From positions 4,550,001 to 4,614,000 of the forward strand of contig JAJHZJ010000009.1 in assembly GCA_023548195.1 (NCBI GenBank): DNA of 64,000 nt, given 5' to 3'. Position numbers and translations under genes: made by a program. Positions 43,691 to 55,584 of the stretch are shown piece by piece. Source of the DNA: Bettongia penicillata ogilbyi. Taxonomy: Eukaryota > Chordata > Mammalia > Diprotodontia > Potoroidae. How positions within the stretch are numbered: position 1 is the first letter of the stretch; the number at the start of each line of letters is the position of its first letter. Below the pieces are notes generated by a model, which ran no database searches, was not told where the DNA came from, and saw only the letters and a list, made by a program, of their open reading frames with translations.

Positions 43691-45250
43691 ATACACAGGT
43701 TCACAACTATTTGTGTCTAATGGCAGCAATCTCTGGTGGCAGGGAGGGAAGAAAAAAAGCATATAGTTTTAAAGGGAGCTTTGTTCTCTGGAGATTGGTT
43801 AATCAAGGTATCACTGTACATTACAAAAGTTGGCAGCTCCCATGCAGGTGAGGCCCAGGGAGTGTATCAGTGAGGAATGTTGCCTATCCCAGGCAGTTTC
43901 TGAAACACCTGCCCTTCTACTTCTGGCTTTTGTCCAAGGGCTATCACTTCCTCCCTTTTCCTGGCATGATGTGTTCTCCTTCCTAACCGAGAAGCAGGTG
44001 GGGAAAGAGAAAAGGAGGGGAAAGGAATGCTATCTTTCTCCTCCAGCTATCCCCCTCCTTTTCCTTGCCTTTCCAGCCAGTCGTGTGGAGACCCTAAATG
44101 TAAACAGATGGGCTTAAAACACACACACACACACACACACGCACACAGCATATTGCTAACATTTACTAGATTTGTTTTAAAGCTACACAGACAGACGTTT
44201 TATTGTAGGACATCTGATCTGTGGCTGATTTTAAACCATGTGAAGAAATTATTGTCATCCCCCAATCTGGAGATGCTTCAGTCTGAGTGTGCTCTGTTTG
44301 CTCTGTTGGCAGTCTGAGTGTATTTCCTTGGCTCTGGTCCCTGACCTGGGGTGGGGAACTGACATGGACTTCAGTTTGTGTTTCAGCGTGTTGGGTCCAG
44401 TGGGAGTCCATGCAGCCGGGCTTTTCCTAGAGGGTGCGGGTTGTAGCAGCAAAAAGCCATTTGTGCACTTGGCCAAATTTTGACTAAAGTATTTGAGGCA
44501 TCAGCAGGAGTCTCTCCCCACCCCTCCTACCCGGTTCCCTGTCTCTCTCTTTCTCTCTCTTACTGCTCAACTTTTTAATAAGGGTGGGGGTTGGATTAAG
44601 TGTCTTGGCAGGATTCAGTGAATGGAGTCCTTTTTGGCAGTGCGTGGGGAGTGCACGTCAGGATCACATTCCAGATACAGGGACAGAGATTTGGGAAGGA
44701 TAAAGAAAAGAGAGTGAGAAAATTCAATGTAGGGAGAAATGGATTTTCCCTCTCTGCCTTCTGAATATAATTGAGTTAAGCTTTTGCCGTTCATTATCAA
44801 TTGCCTTCTTTTAAAGAAGAGGCATTTATCCAGACCATTCTATTGAATAAGCCCAAGATTTCTCCCGAGATGGCACTTCTGTTTGTCTGACATAAACATC
44901 TTCTTAGAAAAATAGTTTAGGGACTTAGCTTTGGAAATGAGAAGGAAAATGGCTGCTGTCCTCCTAAGGTGGGGATGGACTTGGGGATCAGTACTAGAGA
45001 ATGCTGGCAGCCTCTTTCTACAGCAGGTCAGTCAGGTGCCCATTAGCTGGCTCTTCCATTCCCCATATTCTTTATTTTGATGGATTTAGCCACATTTGGC
45101 TGGAGTCTCTCCAAGGTGTCTGCTTGGCCGAGTGATGTGCCCAGCCCTCCTTAGCTTGGCCTGGTGTGATGTTGTCATAATTTCCCCTCTCTTTGCTTCT
45201 AGCTAGTAGCTCTCTGGATTCTGTCTCTGGTCCCATTTGGCCGAAGTTAA
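43691..45250. other. Unassigned, candidate single-copy sequence; CA tract at 44120-44144
   Basis: No SINE or LINE recognised over about 1.5 kb, which is unusual here. Frames of 81-96 residues overlap in several phases without a domain or splice context. Confidence 0.4.
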
Positions 45251-45475
45251 CTAAGGAGTTTCCATTTTACTGTTAACTTGGAGTCTTTTGGTTATCAAAG
45301 TTCATTGGGTGGGGAGTATTTACCAATTTGGAATTCTAATGACAGATTATGGTGAAATATGGCTATCTAAGGAGTTTCTATTTTACTGCTAACTTGGAAT
45401 ATTTTGTTATCAAAGTTCATTCTGTGGGGAATATTCATCAATCTGGAATTTTAATGATAGAATATGGTGAAACCC
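45251..45475 (+). repeat. 116-bp tandem duplication
   Basis: Units at 45251-45366 and 45367-45475. Both start CTAAGGAGTTT, run through TATCAAAGTTCATT and end ATATGGTGAAA or TTATGGTGAAA. They differ by scattered substitutions and small gaps, so the duplication is not recent. Confidence 0.9.
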
Positions 45476-47340
45476 AGGAAAGCACTCAAGTGGAAGCCTC
45501 CTCTTCAACCCCACCCCAACTCCATCCCCACCCCCAAAGTATTTTCAACGCCTGGATAAATTTTTATTGTCATTCCCACTGATGAACATAGGCTGAATAC
45601 AAAGGTTGGGTTTTTATTCCATCTCCTTTCCCTTTAAACTTATCCAGGAGATCCTCTCCTTCATAGTGTCTCCTCCAGTATATTTACATAGATATATGTA
45701 CACTACATAGATATTTTGAGAGGTATCATGGCTCATAGTAGGTGAAGTAGTGACCTAGGAATCCGAAGATTCTAGATTCAAGTTCTACCCCAACACCCTA
45801 GCTTAGACTCAGTGCTCTAGGCAACTCTCTAAGAAGGTAAATTTCAGAGAAGGTGTTGATTTATACTGATAGAAGTAGTTTCCTTATCCAGGAATGTCTT
45901 GTATCAATGAAATCAGAGAGCCATATCCCTTGCCATAGCTATATTATAAATACAGTCTCATTACTTGCTTTGACGAGAAAAAAAAAGCACCTTAATGTTT
46001 TTGGTTATAAGGAGATTGACTAATCTTTCCACTTTCAGTGGAAGGAACTCCTTTTCCTTTTCTTTCTCCTTCTCCGTTCTAGTTCAAGCCAGAGCCCTCT
46101 CTTCATCAATGGGTTAGTCTCTTGTTAAATAATGAGCACCTACTATACATCAGAGTGTGGTGGGAGGTGTAAAGGAATTAGAAGACATACTGGACATTTC
46201 CCCTTGATGACTTTATGTCCAACGTAAACACGTTGAGTGAAACTGAATGAAAGTGCCTTTATATGAGCCATCATATCAGGACTCCTCATTTCCTTGATTT
46301 TGTCAAGGATAAAGCCATTCTCACAATCATGCAGGCTCAAAGTCATTTGATTCTTCCCCTTTGTTGCATGCATTCCAATACTGCTCTTTAGAAAACAAAG
46401 TAACATCCAGGTGTCAAGTCTTGACATTTTCCCCTGGGAGAGATTTCATACTTATTCCCTTTAATTATATTAACACCATGCATAGTAAAGGCCCTCAGCC
46501 CCTCATGCCTCCTAGTTGATCTCTGTGACTTCAGTCTTGACATTCCCCAAGCTATCCAACATACCACAAACATTTCAGTGTTCTTTAAACCTTGCTTTTG
46601 TGGTTTTGTCCTGACCCAGAAGCCTTCAGTGGATTCCCATTTCATTAAACTCCTCTGTTCTTACCTCAGAGATCTGGCCCATCTCTATCTTTCCAATGCC
46701 ATTTGCCTCTTCTAAGGGCAAACCTTCATCTCCAGTCAGTTTAGACTTTTTATGGAACTCAAAATATCATGTACATTCATGTCTCTGTGCTTTTTCCCCC
46801 TGTTATTTCTTCCTCCACTTCTCTCTCATGACTCTGCCCCCACTGCCTGAGATGCATTGCCTATTTAAGAGAAGATTTACTTTTGACTGAAGGATTTGTT
46901 CTGTAAAATTTGGATTCAGTCAAAAGGCCGTACTTAAGGATCTAGAAGGCCACATGTGGCCTTAAGGCTGAAGGTTCCCCACTCCTGCCCTGTAACAATA
47001 AAAGTATTGATCTGACTGGTGTAGGGGATATAAGTGGGTGGTATGAAAAGAAATAGTGGAAATAAAACTGATTTTATAGGCAAAAGATGTAGACTTAATT
47101 GTCAGCTCTTAGGTTGTTTTTGGTTTTTTTAGCCATAAAGTTGAGTTTTTTACATTTTCTTCCTTCTTTTTTGTAAAGATGAACTTTTCCAGCTGTGAGC
47201 AGAGCCAGGGAATCCAAGCCCAATAGTCTCTGGGCTCCAAATCACAGGCTCTTGTTCTCATTCCTTGCTTCAGTCATCTCTGCCTGGCTCTATGTTGGAA
47301 GCAGCGCTGGTTCAAAGTTCTGCCTATTCACTGCTCTGCT
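45476..47340. other. Mostly unassigned; SINE scrap at 45720-45850 and MITE at 46881
   Basis: A degenerate forward SINE scrap (AGATTCTAGATTCAAGTTCT) lies at 45725-45850. Otherwise no gene is recognised. Confidence 0.4.
46881..46987. mobile_element. hAT-like MITE with central deletion
   Basis: TTTTGACTGA of the left half joins directly to AGGATTTGTTCTGTAAAATT of the right half; right end GAAGGTTCCCCACTCCTG. Confidence 0.7.
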
Positions 47341-47344
47341 TAAC

Positions 47345-47585
47345 CCTCAGCAAGTCATGAGACTTTTTCTGTTTCTCAGTTTTGTTATCTGTGAAATAAG
47401 GGTAGTAATTATTGAACTGCCAGTACGTTTTTTACATATATCTGTATATGAACATGTTGTTTCCATTCTTAGACACTAAGCTCCTCGAGGACAGAGACTT
47501 GATTAGGTTTCCGTCCTTTTTATCGCCAGGGCCTGCCACAGTGCCAACCACATAAAAGACACTTCATAAATATTTGTTGAGAGTC
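47345..47585 (+). mobile_element. MIR scrap followed by L2 3' end
   Basis: 47345-47415 is a MIR core piece (TTTTGTTATCTGTGAAATAA). 47465-47585 is L2: AAGCTCCTCGAGGACAGAGA, GGGCCTGCCACAGTGCCAAC, CATAAATATTTGTTGAG. Confidence 0.78.
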
Positions 47586-48260
47586 TTGTGAGCCTTGAAC
47601 TACTACAGGAGCATGAATTATTTGTAACTTTTGAAGAGTTACATACATTTGAATTAGTATTACTATGGGGCTAGATGTTAAAGGACCTTAGAACCCAGGC
47701 AAGAGCACATTTGACATGTTAAATAGCAGGGAACCATTGCAGATTCTTGTACAGAGGTATGACATGATAAAAATGATTTAGCATGATTAGTGTTGGCATA
47801 ATATTGTGGGCATAGGGGACGAGGTCCTGCCCGTATAGCTCCAGGAAAGGAAGAAATATCAATTCTAAGACATAGAATTTCCATATATGTTCTCATTTAT
47901 CTGGGACTCCTGGTTCATTAGAACTTTAGAATCCTCAGCATTAAAGATCAATTCATTCCACAGAAGAATATCCTATGATATTTATTTTGTCTCTTTGTAA
48001 GTGATGTTGTAAAGAGAATTGGTGCTTTGTGTAGGTGTTGGGCTAGATGATTCCTAAGACTCCTTCCCACTCTCATCCTCTGAATGTCTCAGTTTGAAGA
48101 AGTGAAAAAAATATTCAAAGGTTTTAAGCGTGGGACATTGACAGAAATGGGATAATTGAGGAGAACTATCCAGGGGAGATGTTTTCAGGTTGGATGTCTC
48201 CCTTTCTCCTTTCTTTATTTATAAAGTAGGAGTAATAAGTACCCTCTCAGCCTCATGAGA
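47586..48260. other. Unassigned, no gene recognised
   Basis: No clear feature; 47655-47790 resembles the ancient L2/L3-like family (GGGAACCATTGCAGATTCTT) weakly. Confidence 0.35.
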
Positions 48261-48484
48261 GACAGTATTGAGTTGGTGGATTAAGGGCCAGCCTTAGGGT
48301 CAGGAAGATCTGTGATTCATGTCACTCATTCTGGTGGTATAACCTTCTTAAATCACATAACTTCTTAAGTGTTCCCAGGCACTTCTCCTTAAGAGGATGA
48401 GTTGCAAAATAGTTTCTGGTTTCTATTTGTAGAGGATGCAATTTGCGTTGGTGGAGGGACTTTCCTCACTGTTAGTTTTCCATC

Positions 48485-48800
48485 TGTTGTTCAGTCGTTT
48501 TTTAGTAGTGTTTAACTTTTCACGATCCTGTTTGGGGTTTTCTGGGCAGAGGTGCTGGACGTTTTACCATTTCCTTCTCCAGCTCATTTTATACTGGCAG
48601 TTCAATAATTATTATCCTCGTTTCACAGATAAGGAAATTAAGGAACAGAAAAAATAAATATTTACAAGATTCAGAAACTGAGGCAAGTGGGATTAAGTGA
48701 CTTGCCCAGGATCCCACAACTAGTAAATTGTCTGAGGCCAGATTTGAAATCAGGAGCATGAGTCTTCCTGACTCTAAGCCTTGCACTGCCGTGCCACTTA
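48485..48800 (-). mobile_element. Mar1-type CORE-SINE with insertion
   Basis: Tail TTGTTCAGTCGTTTTTTAG, CCATTTCCTTCTCCAGCTCA, then about 55 bp of MIR-like text (TTATCCTCGTTTCACAGATA), then AAACTGAGGCAAGTGGGATT and head CTGACTCTAAGCCTTGCACT. Confidence 0.8.
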
Positions 48801-48835
48801 ATTTCCTATACCAATGAAAGAAATTTACTTCCATT

Positions 48836-49344
48836 CAATAAACATTTATTAAGCACCTAGTATGTGCCAGGATAAAGAAGTGAGACAAAAAGAGAGTCCC
48901 TGCCCTCAAAGAATTTACAATGTAAGGGGCCAAGGGAGACAATGGGAAAAGAAACATATACAAAACAAGCTATACATAGTATAAATAAGAAATAATTAAA
49001 AGAAGGAAGTCATTGAAATTAAAAGGGGTTAGGGAAGACTTCCAGTAAAATGTTGGATTTGAATTGGGGCTTGAAGGAAGCCAAGGAGTTCATTATTCAG
49101 AGCAGAAGAGGGAGCACATTCCAGGCATGGGGCATAGACAGAAAAAGTGCTTTCAACTGAGAGATGGAGTGTCTTGTTTGTGGAACAGCCAGGAGGCCAA
49201 TGTCACTGGATGGAAGAGTAGGTGTTGGGGAGTAGGATGTAAGAAGACTGGAAAGGTGAGAGGGGACTAGGTTATGAAGGGCTTTGAATGCCAAAGAGCA
49301 TTTTGTGTTTGTTCCTGGAGACAAGAAGAAGCTATTGGAGCCAC

Positions 49345-49393
<49 letters not shown>

Positions 49394-49540
49394 GTGTGTG
49401 TGTATGCGACATGATGGGTTTTAAGAAATTCTCTTTAGTGGCTGAATGGAGAGTGGATTGGAATGGGGAGAGACTTGAGGCAGGCAGACCTACTGGCAGG
49501 CTGCTATAGTAGCCTGAGATGATATAGCATGAGATGGTAA
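48836..49540 (+). mobile_element. Ancient L2/L3-like LINE 3' region, longest copy
   Basis: Starts AATAAACATTTATTAAGCAC, continues GAAGACTTCCAGTAAAATGT, GGAGCACATTCCAGGCATGG, ATGAAGGGCTTTGAATGCCA, then after a GT tract GGCTGCTATAGTAGCCTGAG. It gives the reference order for the fragments at 3735, 38930, 39760 and 60735. Confidence 0.65.
49346..49402. repeat. GT microsatellite
   Basis: (GT)n with one GC interruption, inside the L2/L3-like element. Confidence 0.97.
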
Positions 49541-49599
49541 GAAATTGAATCAGTGGCGGCCAAGTCAGGCAAAACCAAAATTGGATAAAAGGGAAATAA

Positions 49600-50045
49600 A
49601 ACACCTCTTACCTCATAAAGTTGTTGTGACAAAGATCCTTTGTAAAAAAGTGAAGATTATACACAGCAATACCAATACTGTTATGAGCATCAAATGTGAA
49701 AGGCTTAGCTACTCTGATCAAGATGATGATGCAAGATAATTCCAAAGGACCCATGATGAAAAATATTATCAACCTTCAGAGAGAGAACTGATGAACTCTT
49801 AATTCAGATTAAAGCATTTTTTAACTTTCTTTTAATGTTTTGTGTGTGGGATATTTTTCTACATCATGGCTAATATGGAAATATGTTTTTCATGACCTTG
49901 TATAATTGATATCAAATTGCTTGCCTTTTCAAGGTAGGGGCTGGTGTATGCAGGGAGGAAGAAAATTTTGTACCTAGAATTAAAAAAAAGATATTGTTAA
50001 TTTTTTATATATAATTGGGAAATATTTAATGAAATGAATAAAAAG
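49600..50045 (+). mobile_element. L1-type 3' end
   Basis: ATATGGAAATATGTTTTTCA, GATATCAAATTGCTTGCCTT, GAAAATTTTGTACCTAGAAT, ATATAATTGGGAAATATTTA: the forward-sense retroposon 3' end common in marsupials. The upstream part (49600-49740) may belong to the same element. Confidence 0.55.
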
Positions 50046-50868
50046 AAATATGAGTCATTGAGGATGGTGATTATAATTTGGAATTTCAGGATTATACTAG
50101 TGCCTCCAAGAAGAAATGCTCTATAAGCAGCTATGGCATGGATTTATGGCATGAATATTCAGGTATAAGGGCAAGGGCTAGACATATATATTTGGGAATT
50201 ATCTACAAAGATTTGGTAGTAGAAAAAAGAAAATGAATGTTGAAAGAGAAAATTCATTGGGTCTAAGAGCTGAGTCTTTTGTGATAAACACAGTTTTGGC
50301 AAATAAATTCAGGAGGATCTGGTGAAAGAGACAGAAGGAAAAATCAGAGAGCTAGCACTATATCTGTGCCTAAGAAAAATGGGAGAACTTTTCAAGAAAG
50401 AGTAAAAAGTCCACAGAGAAGTCCTTGACTTCTTTGAGAACAGCCTTTGAACAGACATTTCTAAGTATAATGTTCACGGTGAAAGCTGGATTGCAGAGAA
50501 CTAAGAGTGGAAGGTGAAGATGCCAATTTTGTCTTTTGAACTTTTGTGGTATTTAATCAATGCTACTCACTTAGAGTGTAATCATAAACAATCTCATGTT
50601 ATTAATTTTCATGTGTTTGTCGTATCTTTCCACTTAGATTATCAGTAATCTTATTAGATATTTCTGCAGTGCCTGGCTTCTAGATGTTCAACAAGAATTT
50701 GGTTGATAGGTTTGAAGATAACAGATAAAGATCAAATTTCATGGGGTTCTTAGTGAAAGGAAGGAAAAAGGAAAGAAACAAATTGAATGGTAGCTAGACA
50801 AGGTGAGCTTTTTTCTTTTGGTGAGGCAGGGATTAGGAGGAAACCTATGTAGAAGACTCTACCGATGC
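50046..50868. other. Unassigned; L2/L3-like scrap at 50100-50330
   Basis: ATATTTGGGAATTATCTACA resembles the L2/L3-like family. No gene recognised. Confidence 0.4.
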
Positions 50869-50869
50869 C

Positions 50870-51010
50870 TGTTATTTATAGTCTCAGAAAATTGCTTGGG
50901 ACATAGTGAGGTTAAGGGATTTCTCCATAGCCACACAGTTTAGTATGTGCCAAAGGCAGGTTTTTAATCTAGATCTGCTTGACTTCAAGTCCAATCTTTT
51001 TTACAGTACA
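50870..51010 (-). mobile_element. MIR SINE fragment
   Basis: AGTGAGGTTAAGGGATTTCT then CACACAGTTTAGTATGTGCC, head TTGACTTCAAGTCCAATC. Confidence 0.72.
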
Positions 51011-51229
51011 CCAGAGTAGCAGGGTAAAATAAAGATTGCAAATGTGTGTGTATGTATAAAAACCCTGCATTTTGGTAAATAGAGGTAAGATATACATGAT
51101 TATATAAATATACAATACATACATGTGTATATCCATGGATACATGCATACATGCCTGTATAACTCATCATAGACCCTTCTACCCATCTCTAAAATTGGAA
51201 AGACCTATGCGGATTACTGTGGAAATAAG

Positions 51230-51265
<36 letters not shown>

Positions 51266-51990
51266 CAGATCCCTACCTCACTCCAAGAGTTCAACTATTT
51301 AATGTCTGTATAATTCTGAAAACTAGGCAAAACTTCCCATTCCTGAGCCCCCACAGAAATTTCCCACAACTAGTTTTCTTTCCTGAACTGAACCACTGAA
51401 AGTCAGAGAGGCTTCTAGGCCCTTCCTGTTGCAACTTTCTTCTCTCCTATTTTCCAGCTTCCTTGTGTTTCAATTTTGTTTCTCAAATAAACTTCCCCCT
51501 TGCTCCTTCAAACTTACTACTTATTTTCTCTCCTCTCTTTCCCTGTCTCTTTTCCCACCTCTCTCTCTCTCTCTCTCTCCCTCCCTCCCTCCCTTCATTC
51601 CTGTCTCCTTGTCTCCCCTTTCCCTCTCTCTCCCCCTCTCTGTATCTGATTCAGAAATGCTTTATTCAGTGATTTTGTGTCCCTTAGGAAGTCACATATC
51701 TCCTTTTCCACTTTAGCCCTGGTCTGATTAATTTTTGATTTTTCTTAATCATCTCACGATTGGGGAAAAGGGACCTTTGCCTTGAGCTTCTACAATGTAA
51801 ATGTAACCTTGTTTGGATTTAGACCTCTGACTTCATTGATATAGGAAACTCCCGGTAAGAAAAGTACTTGTATCAATGCAAATCTGCAACTATTTGGCAG
51901 TTTATGATATTAAAAAGTTGCCTGGATCACTGAGGGGTGACAGTCCCTCTGGCGAACTCACAAACCAAGATAACCAACAACCAGTGCCAC
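51011..51990. other. Unassigned; TG tract 51229-51260 and CT/CCCT tract 51555-51650
   Basis: Two simple repeats in otherwise unassigned DNA. The Ser/Leu/Pro-rich frames at 51429-51716 come from the CT tract. Confidence 0.5.
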
Positions 51991-51994
51991 CCAG

Positions 51995-52265
51995 TATCAC
52001 AACAAGCATTTATTTAGTGCTTAAAGGTTTGCAGACATTTTGAATACATTATCAGACTCCCATGACGATAATATGATTGTCAGGTATACGTGATAGCTAC
52101 ACCATAACTATTCCCATTTTACAAATGAGGACAAATGAGCTTTAGACCCCCATTAAAAGCTCTCATGTGACTCCTCTGGAGGAGTGTCCAAGGTAGGATT
52201 TGAGCCCTTGTCCTCCAGCCCTCCAGGCCAGCTTTCTATCCACTTTACCAAGTTGCCTCTATTGA
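51995..52265 (-). mobile_element. MIR SINE
   Basis: GCATTTATTTAGTGCTTAAA, CCCATTTTACAAATGAGGAC, GGATTTGAGCCCTTGTCCTC, TTCTATCCACTTTACCAAGT. Confidence 0.82.
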
Positions 52266-52309
52266 GTGCTATACCAGGAAAAAAGAACCCAATTTTGAAA
52301 TTTTAATGA

Positions 52310-52560
52310 GATCATACATCTGGAGTTTGAAGGGACCTCAGAGGTAATGTAGTCCAACCCCTTCATTTTACAGATGAGGAAACAAAGGCCCAGAAAGGTT
52401 AATGATTTCCTCAGGGGACTTCAGCAGTCATTTATTTGAACCTGTGCTTGAAAAGGAATTCCCACTATAACAGAAGTCTCCCAGATAATAAATTGCAGGG
52501 CCAGGATTTCAACCTTAGTTCTCTGCGTTCAAATCCATCGTTCTTTGCACATCATCCCCA
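52310..52560 (-). mobile_element. MIR/THER SINE
   Basis: GAAGGGACCTCAGAGGTAAT, CATTTTACAGATGAGGAAAC, CCCAGAAAGGTTAATGATTT, then a degenerate head. Confidence 0.8.
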
Positions 52561-53298
52561 CACTATCTTCTCACTTTTTGCTACCTTAGGAGATTATGAG
52601 GTACATGTGTCATGCCAGCTGTACATGGGATACAGTTTTAGAAAATAGTTTAAAGCTGCCTAGACGGGAGGGGGGAGGGAGAGTATTTATAAAAAGAAGC
52701 CCATTATTCTTGTAAAATGATGATCATTTAAAACCTCAATGCTTCATAGTTGTTTAAATTTCCTCATCTGTTTTGTGAACAGGCCCATAATGTATTTAAA
52801 TGTTTCTGGCTGACACCTTAAGGAATTTGTTTAAGGAGTTCCAGGTGGAGCCTACAGAAAGCTTTTTCAGCTCCTGCTTTTCTTAGCTCTCTTTCCCTAG
52901 TGTATGGCCATTGTCCTTCAGATCATCTCTGCTGATCTCCTTTCCATCTGTATAACAAAGGAGCCAAGATGGCTGTTAGATGATTTAAAAGAGGCTTTCA
53001 CACTTAGTATGCTCTGCGTTGGCTTCTGGTTAGTCACTGTTTCCTGAGTCCAGTTAGGACTTAGGTGATTTGTCTTCCTGCTCCCTCCCTGCCCCACTTT
53101 GCTTCCTCTGTATATCTTCATGCATGGTGCTGTGTCTGCCTGATTGGTCAAAATTAGAGTGGATTGCCTTGGTCACGTAGGGAGTTCCCCATCAGTCCTC
53201 ATGGAGGGGAGGTGGAATGAATACCTGTCATTGATGCTGTAGACAAAATTCTTCTTCAGTTATTGAAGGATGATTCTAAGAGGATGGGATGGTCCTGG
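52561..53298. other. Unassigned, candidate single-copy sequence
   Basis: 52640-52900 has no repeat text. No coding evidence. Confidence 0.35.
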
Positions 53299-53299
53299 G

Positions 53300-53425
53300 C
53301 TCTTCCACTTACTAACCATATGACTTGGGGCAGTCATTTAATCTGATTGAGCCTCTGTTTCCTTATCTGTAAAATGGGAGGGTTAAGACCAAATGACTTT
53401 GAAGGTCCCTTTAGGATCCCAAGAA
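53300..53425 (+). mobile_element. MIR SINE fragment
   Basis: CACTTACTAACCATATGACT, GCCTCTGTTTCCTTATCTGT, AAAATGGGAGGGTTAAG. Confidence 0.8.
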
Positions 53426-53634
53426 CCTCTGAGAGTCTATGATCCCCTTGGCCAAGCATCTATTCCTTTCTTCTTTTCCTTCAAATACCTTATAGGACAG
53501 AAGCTGAAGGAAGAAGGGATACACTAATTCAGTGCTTTGTTATTGCTAATTGATCCCTTTTCCTTTTAGAGGTGGCCTCATGAGATACCCTCCAAGTGAG
53601 TTGAGCACAGATGCTGAAAAAAATGACTATGTGC

Positions 53635-53815
53635 AGTGGGATAGAAAGAAGGTTGGGTTTAGAGTCAGAACACTGAGCTTAACTTTTCTGAGCCTAAATT
53701 TTCTCATCTGTAGAATGGGCATAATATTACTTTCACTAACTGTTTTATAGTCTTATTGCAAAGAAGGAAATATACAAACTGTAAAGCATTCTCTAAATGA
53801 AAAGCTATTGCCACA
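53635..53815 (+). mobile_element. MIR SINE
   Basis: AGGTTGGGTTTAGAGTCAGA, CTAAATTTTCTCATCTGTAG, AATGGGCATAATATTACTTT. Confidence 0.8.
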
Positions 53816-53904
53816 ACCCTATCAGCTCTGTCAATTGTCACATGGACAAGTTGGCGCTTTTAAAATTACAAGGATTCAATCTTCAGGGCTTCAAGGAAGT
53901 TCTA

Positions 53905-54070
53905 AATAATAGTTAGCATTTACATGGTGCTTTAAAGTTTGCAAAGCACTTTATCAGTGTTATCATATTTATCCTCACAGCAACAGGGAGAGGCAGGTGA
54001 TACTATTATCCGCATTTTACAGATGAGAAAACTGAGACAAAGGTCAAAGGTCACACACCTAGCAAGTAAA
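53905..54070 (-). mobile_element. MIR SINE
   Basis: GTTAGCATTTACATGGTGCT, TATTTATCCTCACAGCAACA, CATTTTACAGATGAGAAAAC. Confidence 0.85.
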
Positions 54071-54159
54071 TAATAACACTTATCAATTATTGATTGATAG
54101 GGAAAATGCTATGCCTATGACATTGCTTTGAGGTGGACTCTTCATGTCCCTTTCAAAAT

Positions 54160-54340
54160 AACAAGGAAAACTATCAAAACTTGGAATGGACTGTCTCATG
54201 AGACAGCAGGTTACCTCTCACTGGAGATCTTCAGACTTTAGATGAATGACCACTCCTTAGGCATGTCATCATGGGGAATTCTCGATCATGTATGGGCTGC
54301 TGAAGTCTTTTCCAATCCAAGAAGTCTATGAATATAATCT
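54160..54340 (+). mobile_element. CR1/L3-clade LINE 3' fragment
   Basis: AACTTGGAATGGACTGTCTC, TCTCACTGGAGATCTTCAGA, GAATGACCACTCCTTAGGCA, GGGCTGCTGAAGTCTTTTCC follow CR1/L3 3' order. Confidence 0.68.
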
Positions 54341-55584
54341 AAATGAACTTATCTGGACTGAATTCCTCAGCTCAATGACCTACCTAGAGCAAGACTGGAG
54401 TCTGTTTCCATTAGTGTCATGGATCATCTAAGGATTAATCAGAACTCAGTCTGTGGGGAAAATGACGAATAGGATCAGAATGAAAATTTTAGCCTTTAGC
54501 TCTCTTTTGGCTGGTGGTGACTCGGAAATGTCAGGGGTCCTGTTTTTTTTTTGTCATTGGTATGAAGTAAATCAGCAACCTCTGATCTGACCAATGTGTA
54601 AATGAGATTAGAAGGCAATCTGAGGGTGGGACCATGTCTTCTTCATCTTAGTACTTTCTACAGCATCCAGCATACACACAGTGTCTTGCATATGTTAGTC
54701 ATGTACAGAACTGAATAAATGAAAATGACTGTTAACACATGGAAACCTGGGAAGTTTAAGAACACTGATAGTGCCTGATGTGGTATATAGTGTGGGTCCC
54801 TGCTCTTCCTCTGAGTGTCAGAGGATTTGAGGTCATGGGCAGTTCATGAGGGGGGGAGAGCAGTAGTACTCACATCAACAGTTTACTCCATTTCCTGGAG
54901 AGATCACTTAGAAGGAAAAATGCTGCATATTAGTCACCAGGAATTAAAATAATTACTTGAAATCTGCTGGAACTGCTCTTCAGTGATAATCAGTTGCAAA
55001 ATCACTGGGGTACCAGCTCTTTTCAGAACATTACATGAATTCTGGATAGAGTCCAGTTTCAAGAAAGGTCAAAGAGTATACCCTGAGATAATATCCAAAA
55101 TGTGAGCTTGCAGCTCCTTGCTTAAAACAGCTGCAGATGGGCTGGGTACTGCATCTGCTCAGCAATGGTAATGAAAACATATGTTTCCAATGCTCCATGC
55201 TTCAAAATCCCCCATTCCCAAACCTCATTGGCTCCAAGGGTTCTTGAAGCTCTCATATTCTAGGAGCAAAGGAAAATGTGGACTTCTCTACGGCATGAGG
55301 GAAAAGAAGTATTTGTTCATTTCAAATACTCTACTAAATCACCCTATAAACACTAACCTAACTTGTACCATATTTTCCTTCTGCTCAGGAAGCAAGTACT
55401 GGGTCAGCTTCTGCCTTCACCTTACCTTGGTATATTGGAAACAGGTGTAATGATAGCCATTTTGGAGGCACTCTAACACCTACTTTCAGATGTGGGAATC
55501 TCACCCAGTAGGTGCTCACTCGTCTTACTGACCTCTGGCTCTGCCAGCTACCACGCTGATAATCAGAGATCTAGAACAAATGAC
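54341..55584. other. Unassigned, no gene recognised
   Basis: An 89-residue frame at 55181-55450 has no recognisable domain. L2-like scrap near 54630-54720 (GACCATGTCTTCTTCATC, then GTGTCTTGCATATGTTAG). Confidence 0.4.
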
